From Mucilaginibacter sp. OK268 (lineage in GTDB: Bacteria; Bacteroidota; Bacteroidia; Sphingobacteriales; Sphingobacteriaceae): a DNA stretch of 64,000 nt. The notes beneath the pieces were generated by a model. It did no database searches, was not told where the DNA came from, and saw only the letters and a program-made list of their open reading frames with translations. The DNA is taken from NCBI RefSeq assembly GCF_900103125.1, contig NZ_FNJV01000006.1, positions 186,001 to 250,000 of the forward strand, given 5' to 3'. A program made the position numbers and the translations under genes. This document shows positions 26,373-36,173 of this stretch, piece by piece (positions within the stretch are counted from its first letter, which is position 1; each line of letters starts with the position of its first letter).

Positions 26373-29300
26373 ATGAATTTCCATACACAGTTATGCAGAC
26401 AGTTTATGCGTATCTCTTTTTTACTTATTTCCATATCAATAACCATAGGCCTGGTATCGGTGCGGGCCACTGAGTTAGCAGCACAGGGCGTGAATACCCG
26501 GGTGGATATCAGCTTCGGCAACGAGGACCTTTCTTCGGTTATCAAAAAACTGGAGCAAAAGGCCAATGTGGTATTTGCCTATGACGACGTATTTTTAAAA
26601 CTCGCCAGCAAATATACCGACGCGGCGAATTATAAAAATGAAAGCCTGAAAAACATCCTTATGGCCTTGTTCAAAGGGCAGGAGATCGGTTTTAAAGAAC
26701 AGGCCGGTAATATCATCCTCTACAGGCAACTCGCGGGGCGGATAAGCGGGAGGGTCACGGATGAAAACGGTGAGCCCATGCCAGGCGCGTCGGTCAGTAT
26801 CGTGGGCACCTCATATGGAATGATAACCGATCTTGATGGCAAATATAACCTCAGCTTGCCCGAGGGTATTTACACGGTAGCCGTAACGTTTGTGGGCTAT
26901 AACCGGGTGGAATCTGCCAATGTTAAAGTTACCGGTAACCAGGCCACGGTGTTAAATATCCGTCTGATGGCGGATAATCAGCTTAAAGAGGTTACGGTAA
27001 GTTATGGTAAGCAGCGATCGAGGGAAATTACGGGTTCAATAGCACAGCTTAATGCCGCGCCATTGCAGGATATGCCGGTAATGCAGTTTGCACAACAACT
27101 GGAGGGTAAGGTAGCCGGTGTATCGGTTGTGCAAAGCAGCGGTCAGCCGGGTAGAGGGATAGATTTCCGTATTCGTGGTGCTGCATCTTTTTTTACAGAT
27201 AACCAGCCTCTTTTTGTAATTGATGGAATGCCTATAACCGGTAGTATCAACAATATTAATCCAGATGAAATTGAGAGTTTTAGTATTCTGAAAGATGCGT
27301 CTGCCACGGCTTTATACGGCTCAAGGGCATCTAACGGGGTAGTACTTATCACTACCCGACACGCTAAACCGGGAGGGGGTACTTCAGTGGAGTTTAATGC
27401 TAACTATGGTGTGCAGGTACTTCCTGGTAACCGGGTTCCGAAGGTAATGAACGGCGAGCAGTTTGCCGAGTTTATGAGAGAGCGGGCACAGGATGGCTTG
27501 TTATATGAAAAAAATTATACCATCGCCAATGACTATAAGGCCGCTTACCTCGATGTCGACCCTTCAAGCTATGGTACCGGAACCAATTGGTATAAACTGC
27601 TTACGCGAACCGCGCCTATTCAGAGTTACGATGTAGCGATACAGTCGGCAACCGAAAAATCATCCTCTACTGCCATAGTCAGTTACCAGGATCAGCAAGG
27701 TGTTTTAATTAACACAGGGACACGTTTATTTTCTGCACGTTTCAATAAAGATCTGTCTGTAGCCAATGGCAAACTAAAAGTAGGGGTTAATTTGGCACCA
27801 AGCTACCGTTTGGATCATAACAACCGTTTAACAACAGATGGTGTGGGCGGCTTATTTGAGCGTATCTTCGAAGCCAGTCCGCTGATTTCTCCTTTCAATG
27901 CCGATGGAACTTATCAGCGCAATGTGAGTTCACCAGGCATGGTAGCCTATGTTAATCCATTGGCCCAGTTTAATCTTACTAATGATAATTACAAAACTAC
28001 ACGCATACTTGGAAACGCTTACCTCAATTATGAGGTTATAAAAGATCTGCTTTTAAAAGTAAACGTAGGCGTTGATAAAGGTGGCGAAACACGTAACTAT
28101 TACCAGTCGGGTATTGTAACTTCTACAGCTAATAACCCAACGGGTACCAGCAGCTCGGTCGATAATGGTTCATATACAGCAGAGGGCTATCTGAACTATA
28201 CTAAAACTTTTCATCAGGATCATCATTTCGAAATATTAGGTGGATATTCTGTTCAGAAGTATTCATCAACTTCAAATACGCTAACCGGCCTGGGATTCCC
28301 AAATGATGATATCCCGTACCTGACCGCGGCCACCAGCGTAACCGGTAATAGTTCCTACACAGCTTATTCATTATTATCGGTTATCGGACGTATCAACTAT
28401 AATTATAAAGGCAAGTATCTGCTGCAGGGAGCATTCCGTAATGACGGGTCTTCCCGTTTTGGTGCAAATTCCAGGTACGGTAATTTTCCTTCTGTATCGG
28501 CTGGCTGGGTAGCAAGTGACGAGAAATTTATGGAACGTTTAAAAGTCGTTGACCTGTTTAAAATTCGCGCCAGTTATGGGGTAACAGGCAATAATTTCTT
28601 TTCGAGTAATTATGTAGCACAATCTACTACTTCAAATTACTATTACAATTATAATAATACCATTACCCAGGGTACTACGCTTAGTAATTTGGGTAACCCT
28701 AATTTGCAATGGGAGCGGAGTTTACAGCTTGATTTAGGGTTTGATCTCAGTTTACTGAAAAATCGTATCAGCCTTACTTATGACTATTATCACAAAATTT
28801 CTGACCACCTGATTCAAGCCAGGGCGCTGCCAACATCATCGGGTTATACAACTGTTTATGATAATGTGGGTAAGCTGGCCTTCTGGGGCCATGAAATTAC
28901 CATCAACACGGTTAACATTAACAACCGTGATTTTAACTGGAGCAGTTCTTTCAATGTGTCGTTTGATCGTAACCTGATCAAGAGCCTGGTGTCGCCAGGG
29001 TATATCCGCCGCAATAACACTGTATCATCCGATTACTTCAGGCAACAGGTTGGTCATCATTTAGGTGAGTTTTACGGGTTTGTTTTTGAAGGCTTGTATA
29101 AAGATGCAGCCGATCTGGCCAATTCTCCAAAATATCAGGCTACGGCTACCTCGCCTAAGGGGGTATCAGATATAGGGACCATCAAGGTTAAAGATATCAA
29201 TGGTGATGGCGTGATTGACGATGTGAACGATCGTACATTTATCGGTGATCCTACACCTAAGTTTACAGGCGGCTTTACCAACCACTTTACCTATAAAAAG

Positions 29301-29765
29301 TTCGACCTGAATATCCATACCTCGTTTTCTGTGGGCGGTAAGATCCTTAATGCCGCAAAATGGGCCTATCAAACCAATATGGATGGTTCGCGTGTGCCGC
29401 TTGCTGCTGCACTTGATCATTGGCGCTCGGTTGATAACCCAGGTTCGGGCATTTATCCTCGCACCGAAACGGGTACTACAGCACTTGGGCGTGCGGTAAA
29501 CTCCCAATGGATCGAGAATGGATCGTACTTAGCCATAAAAAACATTTCGTTGGGATACACAGTGCGCTTCAAAAATAATTTCGCGTTTAAATCTCTCCGC
29601 GTTTATACTTCGGTGCAGCAGGCTTTTGTATTTACCGGTTACTCGGGCATGAACCCTGAAATTAACCTGAGCGGGCAAGACGCAACCCAGGGTATTGGTG
29701 TTGATGAAAATGCGTATCCCATCCCTAGGACTTTTTCATTAGGCGTTTCGGCTTCAATAAAATAA
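26373..29765 (+). CDS. SusC-family TonB-linked outer-membrane transporter with STN signalling domain
   Basis: A 1130-residue transporter from ATG 26373, preferred because the upstream frame start precedes a terminator-adjacent region with no ribosome-binding site. After the signal peptide, an STN domain (VDISFGNEDLSSVIKKLEQK) contacts FecR; a CarboxypepD_reg-like domain (GRVTDENGEPMPGASV) follows, then the plug (TGSIAQL, VSVVQSSGQPGRG, DASATALYGSRASNGVV) and the long barrel with the typical SusC ISLGYTV end. It imports a macromolecular fragment together with the lipoprotein encoded next. The STN domain marks it as a sensor transporter controlled by the adjoining ECF/FecR pair. Confidence 0.94.
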   Translation: MNFHTQLCRQFMRISFLLISISITIGLVSVRATELAAQGVNTRVDISFGNEDLSSVIKKLEQKANVVFAYDDVFLKLASKYTDAANYKNESLKNILMALFKGQEIGFKEQAGNIILYRQLAGRISGRVTDENGEPMPGASVSIVGTSYGMITDLDGKYNLSLPEGIYTVAVTFVGYNRVESANVKVTGNQATVLNIRLMADNQLKEVTVSYGKQRSREITGSIAQLNAAPLQDMPVMQFAQQLEGKVAGVSVVQSSGQPGRGIDFRIRGAASFFTDNQPLFVIDGMPITGSINNINPDEIESFSILKDASATALYGSRASNGVVLITTRHAKPGGGTSVEFNANYGVQVLPGNRVPKVMNGEQFAEFMRERAQDGLLYEKNYTIANDYKAAYLDVDPSSYGTGTNWYKLLTRTAPIQSYDVAIQSATEKSSSTAIVSYQDQQGVLINTGTRLFSARFNKDLSVANGKLKVGVNLAPSYRLDHNNRLTTDGVGGLFERIFEASPLISPFNADGTYQRNVSSPGMVAYVNPLAQFNLTNDNYKTTRILGNAYLNYEVIKDLLLKVNVGVDKGGETRNYYQSGIVTSTANNPTGTSSSVDNGSYTAEGYLNYTKTFHQDHHFEILGGYSVQKYSSTSNTLTGLGFPNDDIPYLTAATSVTGNSSYTAYSLLSVIGRINYNYKGKYLLQGAFRNDGSSRFGANSRYGNFPSVSAGWVASDEKFMERLKVVDLFKIRASYGVTGNNFFSSNYVAQSTTSNYYYNYNNTITQGTTLSNLGNPNLQWERSLQLDLGFDLSLLKNRISLTYDYYHKISDHLIQARALPTSSGYTTVYDNVGKLAFWGHEITINTVNINNRDFNWSSSFNVSFDRNLIKSLVSPGYIRRNNTVSSDYFRQQVGHHLGEFYGFVFEGLYKDAADLANSPKYQATATSPKGVSDIGTIKVKDINGDGVIDDVNDRTFIGDPTPKFTGGFTNHFTYKKFDLNIHTSFSVGGKILNAAKWAYQTNMDGSRVPLAAALDHWRSVDNPGSGIYPRTETGTTALGRAVNSQWIENGSYLAIKNISLGYTVRFKNNFAFKSLRVYTSVQQAFVFTGYSGMNPEINLSGQDATQGIGVDENAYPIPRTFSLGVSASIK

Positions 29766-29794
29766 TCAAACTACAAAACTTTAAAAAGAGCACA

Positions 29795-31333
29795 ATGAAA
29801 AAAATATATATTTTGATGGGGTTATCATTACTAACAGCTGCCTCATGTAAAAAAAGCTTTATTGATTTAACACCCCAATCATCATACAGCGATCAAAATT
29901 ATTATAAAACCGATGCACAGTTTGGGCAGGCGGTTACAGCTGCTTATGCAGGCTTGCGCGATGTAGTAACAACAGATTACCTGTTTTCTGAAATGCGCTC
30001 AGATAACACCATTTATCAGTCGTTTTTAAATAACCGGGGTACAGCGTATACAGATCGTGAAAAACTTTCTGATTTTATGGACGCTTCAACCGATAGTTAT
30101 ACCGCTACCGAATGGCAAAACGCTTATCTGGTAATATCCAGGGCAAATATTGTGATTTCGAGGCTTAAAACGGCATCGGGTATTGCCGATGCTTCTGTGA
30201 AAAGTTATGATGGGCAAAGTAAATTTCTGCGTGCGCTGATGTACTTTAAATTGGTGAGGCTGTTTGGCGGCGTTCCGCTTTTTGTTAAGGAAGTGACTAC
30301 GCCCGATGATGCATTCCTGCCGCGCTCGTCTTCCGATGATGTGTACAAGCAGATCATTGCCGATGCCACCGATGCCTTGAACGAACTGGCGCCTCCCGCA
30401 AAGTTTCCGCAAACGGGAATTGCTACCAAAGGTTCGGCAGCTGTGCTGCTGGCCGATGTATATGTAACATTAAAACGTTGGGCTGATGCAGAAGCCCAAC
30501 TAAGCACTTTAGCGGCCATGGGCTACGGTTTGAACACCAATTATGCCGACGCGTTTTTACCTGCCAATAAAAACAACAAAGAGTCGCTGTTTGAAGTGCA
30601 GTTTTTGGATGGAACGCTTACCGGCGCCACACCCAATCCATTGTGCTTTCATTTCCTGCCCCGAAGTAAAAATACATCGTTAATTACTACGCTGGCTATT
30701 GACAATACTACTACCGGTGGCTGGAATACGCCATCACAGGACCTGATCAGTAATTATGAAACTGGCGACAAACGCCTGGATGCCTCTGTAGGTATTGCCG
30801 AGGGTACATATGATGGCAGTAGTTATTTTACTTATTCGGCAGTAAAGAGCATTGTAAATTACAGCGGACCCCCAAGTGGAAAAACAGCAGTGCCTTATAT
30901 CAAAAAATATGAGCACACACCAGCTGCCATAACCGGCTCGGCCGATGATTTTCCGATCTACCGTTATTCAGAGGCTTTACTATTACTGGCCGAAGCCCAA
31001 AACGAGCAGGGTAAATCACCGCTGTTGGCTTTAAATACGGTTAGGGCCCGCGCAGGTCTGGCTCCGGTTGCCAGTGCTGATCAGACAACGTTGCGCAATA
31101 CTATTTTGCATGAACGCCGTGTTGAGCTGGCATTCGAAAACAAGCGCTGGCACGATTTGGTGCGCACTGGTAATGCAGTTAATTTAATGAATGCTTTTGG
31201 TGTTAAGCTAAAAACCCAGATCAGCTACATCTCGCCTGATTCATACATTGTTAATAATAATAAACTGTTATATCCTTTACCTCAGGCTGAAATAGGCTTG
31301 AATACATCGCTAACACAAAACCCCGGTTATTGA
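29795..31333 (+). CDS. SusD/RagB-family surface lipoprotein
   Basis: A 512-residue lipoprotein (TAASC, Cys about residue 18). SusD features: LTPQSSYSDQNYY near the N-terminus, a helical TPR-like core (QSKFLRALMYFKLVRLFGGVP) and the C-terminal RYSEALLLLAEAQNE, LNTVRARAGL and LHERRVELAFENKRWHDLVR motifs; it ends in YPLPQAEI. It forms the substrate-binding lid on the SusC barrel. Gap to SusC is 29 bases, so they share an operon. Confidence 0.94.
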   Translation: MKKIYILMGLSLLTAASCKKSFIDLTPQSSYSDQNYYKTDAQFGQAVTAAYAGLRDVVTTDYLFSEMRSDNTIYQSFLNNRGTAYTDREKLSDFMDASTDSYTATEWQNAYLVISRANIVISRLKTASGIADASVKSYDGQSKFLRALMYFKLVRLFGGVPLFVKEVTTPDDAFLPRSSSDDVYKQIIADATDALNELAPPAKFPQTGIATKGSAAVLLADVYVTLKRWADAEAQLSTLAAMGYGLNTNYADAFLPANKNNKESLFEVQFLDGTLTGATPNPLCFHFLPRSKNTSLITTLAIDNTTTGGWNTPSQDLISNYETGDKRLDASVGIAEGTYDGSSYFTYSAVKSIVNYSGPPSGKTAVPYIKKYEHTPAAITGSADDFPIYRYSEALLLLAEAQNEQGKSPLLALNTVRARAGLAPVASADQTTLRNTILHERRVELAFENKRWHDLVRTGNAVNLMNAFGVKLKTQISYISPDSYIVNNNKLLYPLPQAEIGLNTSLTQNPGY

Positions 31334-31347
31334 TCTGATATTTTTAC

Positions 31348-31377
31348 ATCCCCTCGTGCATATTGGCAGGAGGGGAT
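31348..31377 (+). terminator. Hairpin after the susD-like gene
   Basis: Stem ATCCCCTC / GAGGGGAT with a 14-base loop, lying between the SusD stop codon and the phosphoesterase start. It has a weak T-run and may only reduce read-through. It overlaps an upstream frame start and so supports ATG 31401. Confidence 0.5.
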
Positions 31378-31400
31378 ATTATGAATCTTTAAACAAAAAT

Positions 31401-32453
31401 ATGATGTCGAATTACAGAAAAACATTCGCAGCCGGGTTTTGCCTTGGCCTGTTGTTACTGAATTATCATGCAAATGCTGAAAATGGTTTACCCTTAACGG
31501 ATACGGTTTTAAATACTCCCGGCCCCGACCCTGTGGTTAAACCCGGGGATTTTTGCATCGCGGTGCTACCCGATACACAATACTACCTGGCCCAGGCCCA
31601 GCTTGGCGGAACCTTTGATATGTTCAAAGCGCAGATAGAATGGATAAAAAAGAACCAGGTTAGAGAGAACATCGCTTATGTAGCACACATGGGCGACATT
31701 ACCGAACATGGGGATAATCCTGTTACCGCAAGGAGCGAATGGTATCTGGCCAAAACCGCGCTTTACGGCCTGGAAAACCCGGTAAGCATCCCTTACGGCC
31801 TGGCTGTTGGTAACCATGACCAGTTCCCGTCGCAATACCCGGTTAAGGGCACCACCAATGGGTATAATCAATATTTTGGGGTAAAACATTTTGAGGGCCG
31901 GTCTTATTACGGTGGTCACTACGGTAATAATAACGATAGCCACTATGATCTTTTTAAGGCTGGTGGTGTTGATTTCATTGTGTTGTTTTTAGAGTTTGAT
32001 GCTTTTAATGAAGACCAGGCTGGAATGTACGGCTGGGCCAACCAAATCCTGGCCAAATATGTAACCCGCAAGGCAATTGTGGTAAGCCATTCCATTTTGC
32101 ATTTTAACCCGGTAACCGGTTCCAATACACCGCAGGCCCCTTTTAACGCGCAGGGTAAAGCCATTTATGAAAGCCTTAAGGGCAATCCAAATCTGTTCAT
32201 GATGCTTTGCGGTCACGTAGGTGATAATGGCGAGGGTTATCGTACAGAAACTTTTAACGGACATACGATCAAGGCTTTCCTTAATGATTATCAAAGCCGG
32301 CCAAACGGAGGTAATGGTTTGATGCGCCTGTATAAATTCTCCGTTAAGAATAATGAGTTATCGGTCAAAACATTTTCACCTTATGCCAATACAAGTGAAA
32401 CTGATGCCGATAGCCAGTTCACCGTTCCATTGTTTGATAAACCAGTAAAGTAA
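31401..32453 (+). CDS. Secreted calcineurin-like metallophosphoesterase
   Basis: A 350-residue exported protein from ATG 31401, signal peptide ending NYHANA. Metallophosphoesterase motifs in order: LPDTQYY (D-x-x, metal 1), HMGDITEHGDN (GD), VGNHDQ (GNHD), VVSHS (H) and LCGHVGDNGE (GH). It should hydrolyse phosphomonoesters or diesters in the periplasm or at the surface. It lies between SusD and an endonuclease/phosphatase-like lipoprotein gene and probably belongs to the same nutrient-uptake locus. Confidence 0.9.
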   Translation: MMSNYRKTFAAGFCLGLLLLNYHANAENGLPLTDTVLNTPGPDPVVKPGDFCIAVLPDTQYYLAQAQLGGTFDMFKAQIEWIKKNQVRENIAYVAHMGDITEHGDNPVTARSEWYLAKTALYGLENPVSIPYGLAVGNHDQFPSQYPVKGTTNGYNQYFGVKHFEGRSYYGGHYGNNNDSHYDLFKAGGVDFIVLFLEFDAFNEDQAGMYGWANQILAKYVTRKAIVVSHSILHFNPVTGSNTPQAPFNAQGKAIYESLKGNPNLFMMLCGHVGDNGEGYRTETFNGHTIKAFLNDYQSRPNGGNGLMRLYKFSVKNNELSVKTFSPYANTSETDADSQFTVPLFDKPVK

Positions 32454-32518
32454 ACCTGATTAATCACACTATAACGTACTATATGTAAATCGTCCTATTA
32501 AATAAATATCAACCTATC

Positions 32519-34375
32519 ATGAAAAATAACAACACAAACTTTATCAAAGCAACAGCCTGTTTGTTAGGCAGCTTGTTGTGCTTTTCCAGCTGCCAGAAAT
32601 CACAGCTTGGCGATTCAAAAACAGTAAATAACAGTAAGCCGCCGACTGTTAATGAGCTATCGGCATCGGCAACAAGTCCAGAGATCAGGGTTTTGTCCTT
32701 CAACGTAAGACATAATGATCCTTCCGACGCACAATCTATTACGGAGCGCCAGGGCAATATCCGCCAGATCATCGTTGACAATAACCCCGATATTTTCGGG
32801 CTGCAGGAGTTTTCGGATAATTCATTTGAAAACTGGTTTATCCCGCAGATGGCAACCCTGGGTTATGGGGTGTATTTTGATGAATCGGCAGGCATGGGCA
32901 CGCCCAAAGTTATTTTTTATAAAACCAACCGCTTTACGTTGCAAAGTAGCGGTACCATTGTGCTTGGGCCAACCAATACCGGTACCTGGGCCAAATTACT
33001 CGATAATTCTACGGGTCTGAGATACTTTGTAAGTAACAGCCACTGGCAATTTGACTCACAGCCCGTCAGGCTGCAAAATTCACAGGCTCTGGTTGCAGCG
33101 GTTAAACAGTATAATACCGAAGGTCTACCAGAAATTGTTTTTGGTGACTTTAATGCTAAACCCGGTACCGAAGAGATCAATAATCTGAAGGATGGCCTGG
33201 ATCTGGTGGATGCTCTTGGTGATACTGATGGCGACCTTACGTTTCATGGTTGGACACCTACCGGTACGGGTAAGATAGACTGGATAATGAGCGACCGGAG
33301 CATGTCTTTCACTTCGTGGAAGGTAATTACTACCAGTTATAACGGTTTCTGGCCTTCAGATCACTGGCCGGTGATGGCAAATTTTGTGCCCGGTATTTTT
33401 GGCGGCGCCCTCGCTGATGCCAACGGGAAAAGCGCAAACGCGAATACCAAATTCTATTTTGCCGATATCAACGGCGACGGTAAAGCAGATAAAGTATACT
33501 GGAACGCTACCTACGATAGTGGTCGCCCACAAATATTCCTTTCCAATGGCGATGGTACTTTCGTGGCAACGGCGGTTGTGCATACAGCAGGTGCTTCTAC
33601 ATCAACTACCACGCGTTATTATTATGCCGATGTGAATGGCGATGGCAAGGCCGATGAGATACTCTGGGATCCAACCTTAAACTCCGGGCATACACGTGTT
33701 TATTTAGCTACCACCAATGGCAATTTTAGCGCAACCGTGATCGATAATCCTGAAGGAACCAGCGCAGGAACTACCACTATCTATAATTTTGCCGATGTAA
33801 ACGGTGATGGCAAGGCAGATAAGATCTATTGGAATGGCACTTTTGATTCTGGTCATACCCGTGTATATCTCGCCACCTCAAACGGTAATTTCAGCGGTAC
33901 GGTGGTATCTGGCACCGAAGGTGCGAGTACTACAGGTGGTTCGGCATTTTATTATGCAGATGTAAATGGTGATGGAAAGGCAGATAAGATACTTTGGCAA
34001 CCAACGCTCAACTCCGGTAAACCATCGGTTTTCCTGTCAGATGGCGATGGTACCTTTACCGCTTCAACCTCATTTACTGATGCCGGCGCTTCAAGTGTTT
34101 CGGCCGCTACGGTATTTTATTTCACCGATGTAAATGGCGATGGCCGGGCAGACAAGATATACTGGAACCCTGGTAATTATTTAGGTAAGCTCAAGATTTA
34201 TTATGCTACCACTGCTAATACATTTGATGGTCCGTATTATTCATTGCGGGGTACTTCACAAAGCGGTGATACCGATTTCTTTTTTGCTGATATCAATGGT
34301 GACGGAAAGAATGACCAGATCAGGTGGAACTACGCTGAAAATAGCGGCGAATTAAGAAATTATTTCGCCAAATAG
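32519..34375 (+). CDS. Endonuclease/exonuclease/phosphatase-family lipoprotein with six FG-GAP-like repeats
   Basis: A 618-residue lipoprotein (FSSC, Cys about residue 25). Residues about 55-290 are an EEP domain: LSFNVRHNDPSD, IFGLQEFSDN (catalytic Glu), VFGDFNAKP (GDFN), KIDWIMSD and the final SDHWPVMA (SDH). Residues about 300-615 form six repeats of some 50 residues, each with an ADVNGDGKADKI-W core of FG-GAP/VCBS type that should bind calcium through the Asp-rich loop and build a beta-propeller. The protein should cut phosphodiester or phosphomonoester substrates at the surface. Last gene of the SusC/SusD locus. Confidence 0.88.
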   Translation: MKNNNTNFIKATACLLGSLLCFSSCQKSQLGDSKTVNNSKPPTVNELSASATSPEIRVLSFNVRHNDPSDAQSITERQGNIRQIIVDNNPDIFGLQEFSDNSFENWFIPQMATLGYGVYFDESAGMGTPKVIFYKTNRFTLQSSGTIVLGPTNTGTWAKLLDNSTGLRYFVSNSHWQFDSQPVRLQNSQALVAAVKQYNTEGLPEIVFGDFNAKPGTEEINNLKDGLDLVDALGDTDGDLTFHGWTPTGTGKIDWIMSDRSMSFTSWKVITTSYNGFWPSDHWPVMANFVPGIFGGALADANGKSANANTKFYFADINGDGKADKVYWNATYDSGRPQIFLSNGDGTFVATAVVHTAGASTSTTTRYYYADVNGDGKADEILWDPTLNSGHTRVYLATTNGNFSATVIDNPEGTSAGTTTIYNFADVNGDGKADKIYWNGTFDSGHTRVYLATSNGNFSGTVVSGTEGASTTGGSAFYYADVNGDGKADKILWQPTLNSGKPSVFLSDGDGTFTASTSFTDAGASSVSAATVFYFTDVNGDGRADKIYWNPGNYLGKLKIYYATTANTFDGPYYSLRGTSQSGDTDFFFADINGDGKNDQIRWNYAENSGELRNYFAK

Positions 34376-34448
34376 AGCTTCGGGTGATACCGGGCTTTGA
34401 TCGTATAAAGAATTACACTATAATATAAGAAGGGGACTCAAAAAATAT

Positions 34449-34482
34449 AAAACCAACTATCCGGATAGGGGTAGTTGGTTTT
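34449..34482. terminator. Bidirectional terminator
   Basis: Stem AAAACCAACTA / TAGTTGGTTTT with A- and T-runs, between the convergent EEP and cyclase genes. It just touches the stop codon of the minus-strand gene. Confidence 0.85.
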
Positions 34483-35161
34483 AACCAGATATCGCTAACA
34501 AATAATCCAAATCTGTTTTCGGGCTGGCTAAATAATGCAGATTATTATAGGACTTCCCTGCCAAACGTATCTGTTGACTTTGGCGGATACCTTGCAGTTC
34601 AATGGTGTGTAGGCTGGAGTAATCATCGGTAGGTATTAACGATTGATAAGCATATTCGGAAATAAGGAAATCATTGTTCAGCTCCTTTGTTTTAGCTTGA
34701 AGCCTGGCAGCGATATTCACCGGCAGGCCCATTACTGACAATTGCGGCGTGTTGTCCAGCCCAAATTCGCCCACAAATACTTTACCCGCGTGTAAGCCGA
34801 CCCCAATTTCCAATGGCCCACCGTCATATGGCTCCGTGTAAGCATCGTTAAACATCCTGACGGTTTGAAACATCATTTTGGCGGCCTGGTAAGCATTGTT
34901 TACGGATTCCTTCAACTCGGTTTGCAAGCCAAATACAGCGTATAAACTGTCGCCGGCAACCCCAACTACTTTACCCTCAAATTTCTTTATGATCTGATTA
35001 AAGGTGGTGAATAAACGACGAACCACCTGGATAACCGTTTGCTCCGGCTGTGATTCCATCAAGCCGGTAAAGTTGCGGATATCCAAAAACAGTATAGCGA
35101 GCTCCTGCTCTTTGTTGGGCGCAGCAGGTATTGGGTTCGGTATGATGTAGTTATTTTCCAT
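34481..35161 (-). CDS. Class III adenylate/guanylate cyclase-domain protein
   Basis: A 226-residue soluble protein consisting almost entirely of one class III cyclase domain. Seen: metal-binding FLDIRNFT (first Asp), VGVAGDSLYAVFG (second Asp), and a GLHAGKVFVGEFG segment with GLPVNIAARLQ, where the catalytic Asn and Arg lie. It could make cAMP or cGMP from NTP. It lacks any sensor domain, unusual for stand-alone cyclases, so its control must come from outside. The gene marks the end of the regular chromosome before the accessory island. Confidence 0.87.
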   Translation of the reverse strand: MENNYIIPNPIPAAPNKEQELAILFLDIRNFTGLMESQPEQTVIQVVRRLFTTFNQIIKKFEGKVVGVAGDSLYAVFGLQTELKESVNNAYQAAKMMFQTVRMFNDAYTEPYDGGPLEIGVGLHAGKVFVGEFGLDNTPQLSVMGLPVNIAARLQAKTKELNNDFLISEYAYQSLIPTDDYSSLHTIELQGIRQSQQIRLAGKSYNNLHYLASPKTDLDYLLAISG

Positions 35162-35360
35162 AGTGATATAGACGATTAATCTGGTAAAATATTTTAAATA
35201 AGATGATTAATCATTGCTGTAAAACTAAACCCGGGAAAGACCTGCGACAAGATCAAACTGGTTAAACCTTCCGAATGATCGGTAAGGGAGGGTATTCGGG
35301 CGGTAAAAAAGAATTGATGCTACCGGTGTAGGTAAAGGGGAAATTAAATTATAAAAAACA

Positions 35361-35393
35361 AAGCCTTGAAAGGTTTTGCTTTCAAGGCTTTTG
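35361..35393. terminator. Strong hairpin terminator at island edge
   Basis: Stem AAGCCTTGAAA / TTTCAAGGCTT followed by TTTGCC. Same style as the hairpin at 57914-57939 (GGCCTTGAAAT stem), and each is followed by GTAGTAG/CAGTAGC. Confidence 0.8.
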
Positions 35394-35566
35394 CCGTTTG
35401 TAGTAGAAGGGAGTGGTAATTTGTCGACTTTTTTAACTGATTTACAGGCTGTTGCAGATGCAAAGTGGTTGTTTGACAAAGTTGACCTTTAATAGTTCCT
35501 TGATATTTAACTTTTAATGCTTTACGAAATGTGTAGGCTATTTCTGTAGCCAAATATGAAAGACTT

Positions 35567-35610
35567 TAAAGCCAATTTGCGGAGGATTTAGGGCGTTTAA
35601 GCCGAATCGA
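35567..35610 (+). repeat. Recurring sequence tail, short copy
   Basis: Reads FAEDLGRLSRIDKF then stop, matching FVEDLERLSRIDKL at 43.8 kb and 58.0 kb. Divergent outside this core. Confidence 0.5.
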
Positions 35611-35801
35611 CAAGTTTTGAGTGATTTTGAAATCTATCATTCTTTTACTGATGGAGTCTAAAAAAAAAGGGCTTCATCGGTAATTAAGTGGATAACGGTC
35701 CTCTGAAATTTGCCACATTTTATTTGGGAGTGATTTTTATTCCGGTAAACTTTGCATGATCTTTTTGTGCTCTGACTGGCTCGATATAATAATCGATTGT
35801 G

Positions 35802-36173
35802 TTAATCAAAATTGCCGATCGCAATTAATGGTTTATAATCAGCAACTATATCCTTTTCGCCTAAAAAGTAACTTTCAACTTTTTTAGAATCTGCGAAATA
35901 TTCCACATCTAATATATACTTACCTCTTGTGAGAAATTTAATACCCGTAATGTGATTCTTGATTTCCAAAGCAGTTGGTTTAAGTTCTTCACTTGGCTTC
36001 CCCAATGATTTGGTTACCGCGTCGATGTTCTTGCCTTTCAAAGCGGGCAGGTCAAAAACATAACCAGTGATTGTTTTGGCAGATTCCGGCGGTTTTGTAG
36101 TTGCCAGACACGTAATGATAAAAAGGAAAAAGATAGTTTCATTCTCAAATGTGATAATATGGTTATATGCCAT
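35802..36173 (-). CDS. Small unknown protein with N-terminal hydrophobic segment
   Basis: A 123-residue protein; no family recognised. A hydrophobic segment (about 13-25, FFLFIITCLA) could be a membrane anchor or a lipoprotein signal, with Cys about residue 23. The remainder (LPALKGKNIDAVTKSLGKPSEEL) has an amphipathic helix followed by strands, loosely like SmpA/BamE-type small periplasmic domains. Its start codon overlaps the end of the upstream 210-residue gene (shared ATGGCATATAA), which implies coupled translation. Last gene of a five-gene minus-strand accessory set. Confidence 0.55.
   Translation of the reverse strand: MAYNHIITFENETIFFLFIITCLATTKPPESAKTITGYVFDLPALKGKNIDAVTKSLGKPSEELKPTALEIKNHITGIKFLTRGKYILDVEYFADSKKVESYFLGEKDIVADYKPLIAIGNFD

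Larger units (their letters stand above)
35162..35801. other. Spacer at island edge, with terminator and a repeated coding relic
   Basis: No intact gene was found in 640 bases. It holds the hairpin at 35361-35393 and a relic at 35567-35610 that matches the recurring tail at 43.8 and 58.0 kb. The rest is AT-rich and unassigned. Confidence 0.5.
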
